Assembly (NCBI GenBank): GCA_029261855.1
Contig: JAJDAN010000021.1
Span: 62,001 to 126,000 of the forward strand
Origin: Deltaproteobacteria bacterium
GTDB lineage: Bacteria; Myxococcota_A; UBA9160; UBA4427
Reading direction: 5' to 3'
DNA: 64,000 bases
In this document: positions 48,978 through 56,235 of the stretch, piece by piece
How positions within the stretch are numbered: position 1 is the first letter of the stretch
How the letters are laid out: each line of letters starts with the position of its first letter
The notes under the pieces: generated by a model
Database searches by the model: none
What the model was told of the DNA's origin: nothing
What the model saw: the letters and a program-made list of their open reading frames with translations, nothing else
Program-made: the position numbers and the translations under genes

Positions 48978-50135
48978 ATGGCGAACCCCGAGAACATCCG
49001 AGACAAGGTGGCGATCGTCGGCGTCGGCGCCTGCAAGTTCGGCGAGAACTGGGACCAGTCCCCGTCCGACATGATCGTCGACGCGGCCTACGAGGCCTAC
49101 GCGGACGCCGGCATCGAGAAGCCCCAGGAACAGATCGACGCGGTCTTCACGGGCACGATCTACAGCCAGAAGGGGCCGCACGAATGCAGTGACGCCCTCA
49201 AGCTGTGGAAGCCGGTGACCCTGGTCTCGAACTACTGCGCCACCGGGACCGACGCCTTCCGCTGCGGCGTGATGTCCATCGTGGCCGGGCTCTACGACAC
49301 GGTGCTCGTGGTCGGCTACGACAAGCCGAAGGACCGCGGCGTCTCCGGCCCGTCCGTAATGCTCGACGGGGTGCGCGACCTGCCGAAGACGCCCGCGGGC
49401 TGGTTTTCCTTGTGCGCAGCCACCTATTTCGAGAAGTACGGCGCCAGCCGCGAGGACCTGGCGAAGATCGCCATCAAGAATCACCACAACGGCTGCCTCG
49501 CCCCGAAGTCGTTCCTCAAGCGCGAGATCACCGTCGAGGACTACTTCAAGGCGCGCATCATTTCCTGGCCCTTCGGGCTCTACGACAGCGCCGCCCAGAC
49601 CGACGGTGCGGCCGCCGCGATCATCACCCGCGCCGACCTCGCGCGCAGCTACCGGGACGATCCGGTGCTGGTCAAGGCCGTGACCGTGCAGGCGGGCCCC
49701 AACCCCCAGAAGGACCCGAGCAACGACTTCTTGTCCTGGAAGCCGACGGCCCAGGCGGCCAAGGACGCCTACCACATGGCGGGCATCACGGACCCGCGTG
49801 CGGAGATCGGCGTCGCCCAGGTTCACGACTGCTTCTCGCTCACCGAGCTACTCACCTACGAGGACCTCGGCTTCTGCGAGAAGGGATCCGCCAAGGACCA
49901 CATTGCCGACGGCGTCTTCGAGCTTTCCGGTGAGCTTCCGGTCAATACCGACGGCGGGCTCAAGACCTTCGGACACCCCACCGGCGCCACGGGCGTCCGC
50001 ATGATCTACGAGAACACCCTGCAGCTGCAGGGACGTGCCGAGAACCGCCAGGTGGCAGACCCGAAGCTCGCCCTCAGCCACAACATCGGTGGACACCCCA
50101 CGGCCTGCGGCATCGCGATCCTCGGGAACGCCTGA
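48978..50135 (+). CDS. SCP-x/lipid-transfer-type thiolase
   Basis: A 385-residue non-decarboxylating thiolase family protein. Motifs: NYCATGTDAFRCG (Cys87 nucleophile present), VAQVHDCFSLTELLTYEDLGF, KTFGHPTGATGVRMIYE (base His) and LSHNIGGHPTACGIAIL (second Cys). SCP-x type thiolases prefer branched or steroid-like acyl-CoA. In actinobacterial steroid degradation a DUF35 protein pairs with an Ltp thiolase-like aldolase; those aldolases lack the nucleophilic Cys, while this one keeps it, so it could be a true thiolase. It follows the DUF35 fusion gene by four bases. The start MANPEN has GAAGCC before it; the site is weak and coupling is likely. Confidence 0.92.
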   Translation: MANPENIRDKVAIVGVGACKFGENWDQSPSDMIVDAAYEAYADAGIEKPQEQIDAVFTGTIYSQKGPHECSDALKLWKPVTLVSNYCATGTDAFRCGVMSIVAGLYDTVLVVGYDKPKDRGVSGPSVMLDGVRDLPKTPAGWFSLCAATYFEKYGASREDLAKIAIKNHHNGCLAPKSFLKREITVEDYFKARIISWPFGLYDSAAQTDGAAAAIITRADLARSYRDDPVLVKAVTVQAGPNPQKDPSNDFLSWKPTAQAAKDAYHMAGITDPRAEIGVAQVHDCFSLTELLTYEDLGFCEKGSAKDHIADGVFELSGELPVNTDGGLKTFGHPTGATGVRMIYENTLQLQGRAENRQVADPKLALSHNIGGHPTACGIAILGNA

Positions 50136-50176
50136 GCCTCTCTGACCATTTTCGACCTCCTGCGACCCCTCGAAAG

Positions 50177-50926
50177 ATGAGCATGTCCGATAACGCCTAC
50201 GAGAACATCCAGTACGACCTGGACGAGGGCGTCGCGACGATCACCCTCGACCGGCCGGACAAGCTGAACGCCTATACGACCGAGATGGGCGAAGAAGTCG
50301 TCGACGCCTTCCGCCGCAGTCGCGACGACGATGGGGTGCGCGTCATGATCCTGACCGGCGCCGGGCGCGGCTTCTGCGCGGGCGTCGACCTCGATCACCT
50401 CGAGCGTCACCAGGCCGGGGGCAACGCCTCGAAGGGACCGAAGCTCGGCGAGGAGGACTTCCTCAAGAAGCTGCCCCTCGAGATCGTCGAATGCGACAAG
50501 CCCGTGATCTGCGCGATGAACGGCGCGTCCGTCGGGGTCGGCATGACGATGGCCCTGCCCTGCGACATCCGGATCGCCGCGGCCGGCGCCAAGCTGGGCC
50601 TCACCTTCGCGCGCCTGGGCATATTGCCCGGCCTGGGAAGCACGCATCTACTGCCCCGCCTCGTGGGCATGGCGAAGGCGCAAGAACTGGTCCTGACCGC
50701 GAAGCTGATCCGGGCCGAAGAAGCGCTGGCCATCGGCCTCGTCAACCAGGTCGTTCCTGCCGCGGACGTGCTGCCGGCGGCACGTGCGATGGCGGCGGAG
50801 ATCTGCGAGAGCCGCCCGGAAGTGATCGCCGCCGCCAAGCGCGCCCTGCACTTCGGCGTCGCGGCGGGCATGGCCGAAGCCATGAAGAACGAGCAGGACC
50901 GCTCCGCCGACCTGCGTCGGGCTTGA
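50177..50926 (+). CDS. Enoyl-CoA hydratase/isomerase (crotonase) family protein
   Basis: A 249-residue crotonase. The oxyanion-hole motifs GRGFCAGVDLDHL and NGASVGVGMTMALPCDIRIA are present. Both catalytic Glu residues of classical hydratase are replaced: Thr124 stands in the first position and Phe144 in the second (GLTFARLGILPG). The FARLGI/FARRGI pattern is typical of a separate crotonase group, so a function other than simple hydration (isomerisation, decarboxylation or ring opening) is possible. It is the last gene of the rightward SDR operon, 41 bases after the thiolase stop, and is convergent with the membrane protein gene at 50930. Confidence 0.88.
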   Translation: MSMSDNAYENIQYDLDEGVATITLDRPDKLNAYTTEMGEEVVDAFRRSRDDDGVRVMILTGAGRGFCAGVDLDHLERHQAGGNASKGPKLGEEDFLKKLPLEIVECDKPVICAMNGASVGVGMTMALPCDIRIAAAGAKLGLTFARLGILPGLGSTHLLPRLVGMAKAQELVLTAKLIRAEEALAIGLVNQVVPAADVLPAARAMAAEICESRPEVIAAAKRALHFGVAAGMAEAMKNEQDRSADLRRA

Positions 50927-50929
50927 TCG

Positions 50930-51868
50930 CTACGACCCTGCTCCCAGCCCAGCGCCCAGCCAGGAGCCCCAGGGCAGGGTGTAGACCAGCACCAGCAGGA
51001 AGGCCGCGCAGTAGGCGAAGCGCGTGACGCGTTCGTCTTCCTCGCACTGGGCCACGCCCAGGATCAGCAGGATCCAGGCGAAGCCCGCCACCGTCGCGAT
51101 CGCGTAGGTGGTGACGGCGAAACAGAGCAGCGCCACATTGCGGGCCTGGCGCAGCCGGCGCGCGTCTCCGGGCCAGTGCGATGCCGGCCACAAGAACAAG
51201 ACTGCCGCGAGGCCTTCGATGAGGAGCGTCCAGGCCGACATCGCCACGGCCACGCCGTAGACGTACGAGGGCCCGACGATCGCGACCTCCGTCACGAGGT
51301 CCCGCGTCGCGCCCGGTGTCAGCAGGGCCGCTACGACCTGCTGGTTCGCAGCCAGATCCGCAGCGGGCACCCGCAAGACCAGCTCCGAGAAGGCGGCAAA
51401 GCGATCGCCCGAGAGCAGCAGAAATTCGAAGAACGCGCCGTTCGCGAACTCCCCGGACAACCCCTTCTGGACCACCGCAAAGCCCATGGCCAACCCCAGC
51501 AACCCACGGGCGTTCCGGTTGACCAGCGGCTCCGGCCGTGTCGAAGCCACGAGCAGACAGCTCGCCACCGCCACGCACCAGTACGCGATCAGATAGTGAT
51601 GGTTGTCCATCACCAGCAGCCACGGCAGCCGTGCCCAGATCACCGCGACCGCGATGTAGACCCAGACGATTCGCGAACGTCGCAGCGCCGGCCAGATCAC
51701 AGCCGCCATCAGGACCGCCACCGAGACGGGCGCGACGGCCATGAACGGGAAATCCGGATCGGAGGCGCTGAACACCAGCATCAGCAGCGTGAGCAGCGCT
51801 GCCAGATCGAACGACGGCGCGTCCGTCGGCAACCAGCGCATGGCCCCTGCGGCGCCGGTTTCGCTCAC
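50930..51868 (-). CDS. Polytopic membrane protein, possibly HTTM-like
   Basis: A 312-residue integral membrane protein with about seven to nine hydrophobic helices (for example LAALLTLLMLVFSA, VSVAVLMAAVIWPAL, VTTYAIATVAGFAWILLILG). I do not recognise the family with certainty. It begins at a GTG that overlaps the stop of the 204-residue gene (GTGA), and the partner carries a motif found beside vitamin K-dependent carboxylase-like HTTM proteins, so HTTM-like is a guess. No active-site residues could be assigned. It is the last gene of the leftward set led by the acyl-CoA ligase. Confidence 0.6.
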   Translation of the reverse strand: MSETGAAGAMRWLPTDAPSFDLAALLTLLMLVFSASDPDFPFMAVAPVSVAVLMAAVIWPALRRSRIVWVYIAVAVIWARLPWLLVMDNHHYLIAYWCVAVASCLLVASTRPEPLVNRNARGLLGLAMGFAVVQKGLSGEFANGAFFEFLLLSGDRFAAFSELVLRVPAADLAANQQVVAALLTPGATRDLVTEVAIVGPSYVYGVAVAMSAWTLLIEGLAAVLFLWPASHWPGDARRLRQARNVALLCFAVTTYAIATVAGFAWILLILGVAQCEEDERVTRFAYCAAFLLVLVYTLPWGSWLGAGLGAGS

Positions 51869-52479
51869 GTCCCGCCGTCCTGTTCCGTGGCGCGCGAACC
51901 CGGCGGCGCGGCCTCGACAGCTACCGCCACCAGCTTCTCGCCCACGAGTCGTCGATCGCCCGGGTCTTTGCCACCCCCGGACCGATAGTCGTAGCGCCAG
52001 ATCTCGAGGACGAGCCCCGTGACCGCGAGACGCCGGCAGCCCGAGGTCCGCAGCTGACGCGGGGGCAAGAGCTTCACGTAGTGGCCGGACACACCGCGAA
52101 CTCCCGTGGGCGTGCAGTCCGCGAACAGGCCCGCTGCCATCAGACCGCGACCGACTGCCGCCAGACTGTTCGCGTCCGGCAGCGAACGCGCGTTGCGCGC
52201 GACGTGCGCGAGGCCCGGTCGATCGTCGACCAGGCGATCGAAGGACAAGGGCAGCTCGCCACTCGGAGTCACGAGCACCGCACGAATCCAGCGCGCGCGC
52301 ACCGAGTCCACCCCGCTGTACATCCCGAACCCGCCACCCTTCCAACGACTGAGCGGCGTTTGACCGACCGCGACCAGCTGCGTCAGGGCCACGGCGCACA
52401 GCAACGCGGGTGCGACGAAGGCCAGCAGCTGGCGCGGGCGCCAGCGCTCGACGCCGGATGCGGGCGAGCTCGCGCTCAA
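51865..52479 (-). CDS. Single-pass membrane protein with FGMYS motif
   Basis: A 204-residue protein. An N-terminal transmembrane helix (about 20-40; LAFVAPALLCAVALTQLVA) is followed by a soluble domain with WKGGGFGMYSGVDSVRARW near residues 46-64. Motifs of this kind (GFGMFS followed by D) often occur in proteins encoded beside membrane HTTM proteins. The rest is a mixed alpha/beta domain with no recognised catalytic residue. Both ends overlap neighbours by four bases (ATGA with the SnoaL-like gene, GTGA with the membrane protein), so it is tightly coupled. Confidence 0.6.
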   Translation of the reverse strand: MSASSPASGVERWRPRQLLAFVAPALLCAVALTQLVAVGQTPLSRWKGGGFGMYSGVDSVRARWIRAVLVTPSGELPLSFDRLVDDRPGLAHVARNARSLPDANSLAAVGRGLMAAGLFADCTPTGVRGVSGHYVKLLPPRQLRTSGCRRLAVTGLVLEIWRYDYRSGGGKDPGDRRLVGEKLVAVAVEAAPPGSRATEQDGGT

Positions 52480-52934
52480 CTGGGGATCTTCAGGCCAGCC
52501 GGCAGGTTGCCGTCCATGTACTTGCTCTCTTCGATCCGCTCACAGATGCGCCAGCCATCGGGAGTCCGCGCCAGGCGGTCGTTGTAGTAGGCGCCCACCG
52601 TGAAGGTCTGCAGGGAGCCATCCTCGGCCGCGAAGCCCATGGGGTTCAGCACCGCCGTGCGTGCACGGGCCGTGTCGCCTTCCAACTCGACCACCGAGTT
52701 GGTCACGTAGTGGACAGTCATCGGGAACGGCGCCAGCGCCTTCTCGAGCCAGGTCCGGACCTTCGGGTAGTCGCCCGCGATGCCGCCAGCGCTGGTGTAG
52801 TCGAGGTGCGCGTCGGGGGTGAAGCAGCCGTCGAGCAGCGCATAGTCCTTCTGGTCGATGGCCGTCGTGTATCGAATGAGAAGGTCGTTGATCTCGATGC
52901 GGTCCGAGACTTGTTGCAAGCTGAGCGGGGCCAA
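52476..52934 (-). CDS. SnoaL-like (NTF2 fold) protein
   Basis: A 152-residue protein of the SnoaL-like/NTF2 superfamily, which includes small hydrolases, isomerases and binding proteins. Typical residues: EINDLLIRYTTAIDQKDYALLDGCFTPDAHLDY, FPMTVHYVTNSVVELEGDTARART and GAYYNDRLARTPDGWRICERI. No catalytic pair can be assigned with confidence. The start is a TTG with GGAGG nine bases upstream; a frame from further upstream overlaps the ligase gene. It lies between the acyl-CoA ligase and a single-pass membrane protein in one leftward set, so it may act on a CoA ester or its precursor. Confidence 0.8.
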   Translation of the reverse strand: MAPLSLQQVSDRIEINDLLIRYTTAIDQKDYALLDGCFTPDAHLDYTSAGGIAGDYPKVRTWLEKALAPFPMTVHYVTNSVVELEGDTARARTAVLNPMGFAAEDGSLQTFTVGAYYNDRLARTPDGWRICERIEESKYMDGNLPAGLKIPS

Positions 52935-52959
52935 TGCGGTCGTCCTCCGGGTTGGATGG

Positions 52960-54429
52960 CTAGCTGCTTTCCGCGGCCTCTGCGTCGAGCCGTGCTTCGC
53001 GCAGAGCCGACCGTCGCAGTTTGCCGGCGTCGTCGCGCAGTGGCCCGTCGACGGGCTCGAAGCTGCGGGGAATCTTGTAGCGAACGAGTCGCTCTCCGAG
53101 GTGTGCACGCAGGGCGCCCTCCTCGAAACCCTGTGGCGCGTCCACCAGGGCATGGATGCGCTGGCCGAGGTCCGCGTCGGGCAGACCGATCACCGCGCTC
53201 GAGCGCACACCTTCGAAGGCGTCGATGGCCGCCTCGACCTCGGCGGGATACACGTTCGCTCCACCGGTCACGATCATGTCCGTCTTGCGATCGACGAGGT
53301 AGAGGTAGCCATCCTCGTCCATGTACCCCATGTCACCCAGGGTCTCCCAGCCGTCGCCCGTGGCTCGCGCCTCGGCCCCGACGTAGCGATAGGTCGAACC
53401 CTGTCCGCCCGGCGGCATCATGAAGACCTCCCCGATCTCGCCGGGCTCGCACACGCGCCCGTCGGCGTCGAGGATCTTCATCTTGCGTCCGCCCGTCGGC
53501 TTCCCAACGGATCCCGGATGGGCGAGCCATTCGGTCCCCGAGATCGCGGTGCCGCCGATGCGCTCGGACCCACCATACGCCTCGTGGATCTTTTCGGGGC
53601 CGATCCACTCGATCCAGGCGCGCTTCAGCCAGGCGGGACTCGGGGCGCCGCTGCACATCACCGTCTCCAGCGACGAAAGGTCACGCGCCTTCTTCTCGTC
53701 GTCCGGGAGCTTCCAGATGCGCTGCATCATCGTCGGGACGAAGAGCACCCAGTCGACCCGGTGCGCTTCGATGAGCGCCAGGCACTGGGAAGGATCGAAG
53801 CGCCGGACGAGCACGACGCGCCGCCCGGACAACAGCGACTGCCAGGCCGTGATGAACGGCCCCGCGTGGTAGAGCGGGCCCGGCACCAGAGTGGTGCCAC
53901 CGGCGGTCATGCGGTTTTCGGGAAGCGCCGGGTCGCACTGCGCCGGTGTGAGATCGAGGATGACCTTCGGTCGACCGGTGCTTCCGCCGGATGTCATGGC
54001 CCGGGCCGACACCGGAACCCGATCGGGCAGCGGCTCGTCGGAGAGCCCGGCATCCGCCATGAAGCCAACGGGCACGGTCTGACGATCCGGATAGTCGCCG
54101 TCCGGGACGCCGACGAGGAGAGCCGGATCCGCCGTCGCCACGATGGCGCGCCGCTCGACGTCCGGCAGCACGGCCGACACCGGGTTCGGCGTCGCGCCGA
54201 GCTTCCAGGTGGCGAGGCAGGCCTCGAAGAATGCGACGGAGTTCGGCAGGGCGATGGTGACGAGGTCCCCCTCACCGACCCCGCGCTGCGCGTAGGCGCG
54301 CGCAAGCCGATTCGAGCGACTCTCGAGCTGCGCGCGTGAGACAGTCTCGCCGTCGAACCACACGGCGACCGCGTCCGGATCGCGCTCGGCGTGCCAGGCG
54401 AACGCTCGCCCGTAGGACAGGATCCCCAT
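52960..54429 (-). CDS. AMP-forming acyl-CoA synthetase (ligase)
   Basis: A 489-residue ANL-superfamily enzyme that activates a carboxylic acid as adenylate and then CoA ester. Motifs: MTSGGSTGRPKVILD (P-loop), HEAYGGSERIGGTAI (A5 region), ETLGDMGYMDEDGYLYLVDRKTDMIVTGGANVYPAEVE (A7-A8) and the late Lys in VRYKIPRSFEPVDGPLRDDAGKLRR (A10). The N-terminal motif A3/A4 region includes VPGPLYHAGPFITAWQSLL. It would load the acid into the CoA pathway of the neighbouring genes. ATG at 54429; the ferredoxin gene upstream ends six bases before. Confidence 0.92.
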   Translation of the reverse strand: MGILSYGRAFAWHAERDPDAVAVWFDGETVSRAQLESRSNRLARAYAQRGVGEGDLVTIALPNSVAFFEACLATWKLGATPNPVSAVLPDVERRAIVATADPALLVGVPDGDYPDRQTVPVGFMADAGLSDEPLPDRVPVSARAMTSGGSTGRPKVILDLTPAQCDPALPENRMTAGGTTLVPGPLYHAGPFITAWQSLLSGRRVVLVRRFDPSQCLALIEAHRVDWVLFVPTMMQRIWKLPDDEKKARDLSSLETVMCSGAPSPAWLKRAWIEWIGPEKIHEAYGGSERIGGTAISGTEWLAHPGSVGKPTGGRKMKILDADGRVCEPGEIGEVFMMPPGGQGSTYRYVGAEARATGDGWETLGDMGYMDEDGYLYLVDRKTDMIVTGGANVYPAEVEAAIDAFEGVRSSAVIGLPDADLGQRIHALVDAPQGFEEGALRAHLGERLVRYKIPRSFEPVDGPLRDDAGKLRRSALREARLDAEAAESS

Positions 54430-54435
54430 TCTTCC

Positions 54436-54627
54436 TCAGTCCTCGAGAGTGAGGGCGCCCGTCGGGCAGTACTTGACGGCGGCCTTCACGGCTGCGCGCA
54501 TCTCCGCCGTCGGCTCGGGGATCTGCACGGTCACCGGCCCGTCTCCGTCCAGGCGGAAGACTTCCGGCGCTTCGTTCACGCAGGTGCCGTGGCCCTGGCA
54601 GAGATCGACGTCCAACCGGATTCGCAT
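54436..54627 (-). CDS. [3Fe-4S] ferredoxin, second copy
   Basis: A 63-residue ferredoxin with LCQGHGTCVNEAPEVFRLDGDG (C-x5-C) and a final KYCPTGALTLED Cys. It is the same type and length as the one next to the first P450 but clearly different in sequence, so it is not a recent duplicate. It could serve either P450; the second P450 lies 5.5 kb away on the same strand. It shares a transcription unit with the acyl-CoA ligase, whose start is six bases after its stop. Confidence 0.88.
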   Translation of the reverse strand: MRIRLDVDLCQGHGTCVNEAPEVFRLDGDGPVTVQIPEPTAEMRAAVKAAVKYCPTGALTLED

Positions 54628-54691
54628 GCGTCGCTTCCTCGTGCCCGCCCGATCCCGAGCGGGGCGAGGAAGGTAGCAGCGGAGGGGCGCT

Positions 54692-54976
54692 CTAGTGGCG
54701 ACTGGACCGTTCGACGGATCGGTCCATCGCGTCGTTCACCCTGGCCTCGACCCGATCGAGCATCGGTTTGTAGTCGGTCTGTGCGGTCGCGGGGATCGAG
54801 TTTCCGGTCAGCATCGAGTCGAGCGGGTCGTCGCCCTCGCCAAGACCTTCCCCACGCACGCTGTCGACGGGTGCGAACGCCCCACCGAAAGCCTTCTCCG
54901 TGCCCTCCTCGCGGAGGGTGAGAAAGACGGCCGCGGCCGCGATGACGAGCAGTGCTCCCAGGATCTTCTTGCCCAT
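54692..54976 (-). CDS. Small single-pass membrane protein of unknown function
   Basis: A 94-residue protein with one hydrophobic segment near the N-terminus (about 4-21; KILGALLVIAAAAVFLTL). A charged soluble tail follows, with ARVNDAMDRSVERSS at the end. The ATG at 54976 is favoured by GGAG five bases upstream; an earlier ATG is in frame at 55009. No domain is recognised. It lies 64 bases upstream of the ferredoxin gene and is divergent from the epoxide-hydrolase-like gene over 124 bases. Confidence 0.55.
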   Translation of the reverse strand: MGKKILGALLVIAAAAVFLTLREEGTEKAFGGAFAPVDSVRGEGLGEGDDPLDSMLTGNSIPATAQTDYKPMLDRVEARVNDAMDRSVERSSRH

Positions 54977-55100
54977 TGCCTCTCCCCGAGCGGCTCCTTC
55001 GACGTCCATCGTTCATCGGCTGCGCGCCAGATCCGCTGGAGCGCGCGTATACTCCAGGGGTCCACCCCCCATCCAGGCACTACGACACAGGAGATCGTCC

Positions 55101-55487
55101 GTGAGCGACAACCGTGCGCTGGTCCGCGAGTTCATTGCGTCATTCAACGCCTACCAGAAGCCAGACGACCTCGAGCGCATCATGGCCTTCTTCGCGCCAA
55201 AGGCGGTCTACCACAACATGCCCGCACCGCCGGTGAGTGGTCACGATGCCATCCGCGCCGTGCTGTCCGGCTTCATGGGCATGGCGAGCAAGGTGGACTG
55301 GGTGCTGCACGACATCGCGGAGAGCGACGCGGGCCGGGTGCTCACGGAGCGACTCGATCGCTTCCAGATCGGCGAGAAGTGGGTCGAGCTTCCCGTGATG
55401 GGTGCGTTCGAGATCGAAAACGGGAAGATCAGCGCCTGGCGCGACTACTTCGACCTGAACCAGTTCCAGAGTCAGCTGTCGGGCTGA
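55101..55487 (+). CDS. Limonene-1,2-epoxide hydrolase-like NTF2-fold enzyme
   Basis: A 128-residue protein related to limonene-1,2-epoxide hydrolases. The known active-site pattern is visible: Tyr37 and Asn39 in VYHNMP, Arg84 and Asp86 in TERLDRF, and Asp in WRDYFDL (Asp115 or Asp118), with VMGAFEIENGKISAWRDYFD around it. The family opens epoxides by water attack without a covalent intermediate. In this region, with two P450 genes nearby, it could process an epoxide made by one of them; this is inferred. GTG at 55101 has AGGAGA six bases upstream. A TATACT -10-like box sits at 55048-55053. Confidence 0.85.
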   Translation: MSDNRALVREFIASFNAYQKPDDLERIMAFFAPKAVYHNMPAPPVSGHDAIRAVLSGFMGMASKVDWVLHDIAESDAGRVLTERLDRFQIGEKWVELPVMGAFEIENGKISAWRDYFDLNQFQSQLSG

Positions 55488-55505
55488 CCGCATCTCCCGA
55501 AGGGC

Positions 55506-56162
55506 TCAAGGACGCCCTTCGCCTGTCATCACCTGGTGGATCACCCGGGCGCAGGTCTCGACGAGCTGCTCGCGGCCGACTTCACGCTGTTCGAGCTCGC
55601 GCGTGTGCGCCGAGATACTCTCGAGCATCGACGCCAGTGCCGCCGCGGCGGCGAACGGATGCAGCGCAGCGGAGACGCGGCCCGCCGTCTGGGCCTCGGC
55701 GATGCGCGCCGCCAGGCGGTCCAGCACGGGGCTCAAGCTGTCCCGACGCACGCGCTGGAAGCGCCGGTCGCCCTTGTCCGCAGACAGATTGCGGATCAGC
55801 AACACCGCGTGGTGCGCGCTCCAATGGTCCACGAAGGCGTTCACCACGCGCCGGGCCGTATCGAGCCCGGCGGCACCGTCCCAGCTGCCGTCGATCAACT
55901 CGATCAACGCAGGCATCTCGCGGGCGGCCTGTTCCGCGAGATGCAGTGCCGCTTCTTCGACGTCCTTGAAGTAGTGGTAGAAGGTGGCGGGTGAGGTGTC
56001 CGCCGTGCGCGCGATGTCGACCACCGACAGGTCGAGCACGCCCCGCTCGACGAGCAGCTGCTCGGTGGCATCCAGCAGCCGCTGACGGGTCCGCAGCGCC
56101 CGGGGCCCGAGGGCGCGACCGGTCTGCGCGACCCTCCTGCCTTCCTTCGTGCTGTCCGGCAT
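55506..56162 (-). CDS. TetR family transcriptional regulator
   Basis: A 218-residue regulator. The HTH near the N-terminus has TRQRLLDATEQLLVERGVLDLSVVDIARTADTSPATFYHYFKD, the TetR signature with SPATFYHYF recognition helix. The C-terminal ligand domain holds HHAVLLIRNLSADKGDRRF and ALASMLESISAHTRELEQ. ATG at 56162 is used; a longer frame continues upstream. It is divergent from hyuB over 73 bases that contain an inverted repeat, so it may control hyuB-hyuA and itself. Typical ligands are acyl-CoA or the pathway substrate, not known here. Confidence 0.9.
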   Translation of the reverse strand: MPDSTKEGRRVAQTGRALGPRALRTRQRLLDATEQLLVERGVLDLSVVDIARTADTSPATFYHYFKDVEEAALHLAEQAAREMPALIELIDGSWDGAAGLDTARRVVNAFVDHWSAHHAVLLIRNLSADKGDRRFQRVRRDSLSPVLDRLAARIAEAQTAGRVSAALHPFAAAAALASMLESISAHTRELEQREVGREQLVETCARVIHQVMTGEGRP

Positions 56163-56188
56163 CTTGCATCCCACCCGAATCGGAAGCT

Positions 56189-56210
56189 CTCCCGGCCACT
56201 TGCGCGGGAG
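56189..56210. promoter_or_regulatory. Inverted repeat in the TetR-hyuB divergent gap
   Basis: CTCCCG (56189-56194) is complementary to CGGGAG (56205-56210) with a 10-base spacer, centred between the divergent TetR and hyuB starts. It has the size and location of a TetR operator but arms of only six bases. Confidence 0.4.
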
Positions 56211-56235
56211 TTGACGATGTATCAAGTTCGCATCC

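Noticed and set aside
56211-56216. TTGACG as -35 box for hyuB
   Set aside because: A -10 box at correct spacing would fall at or after the hyuB start codon.
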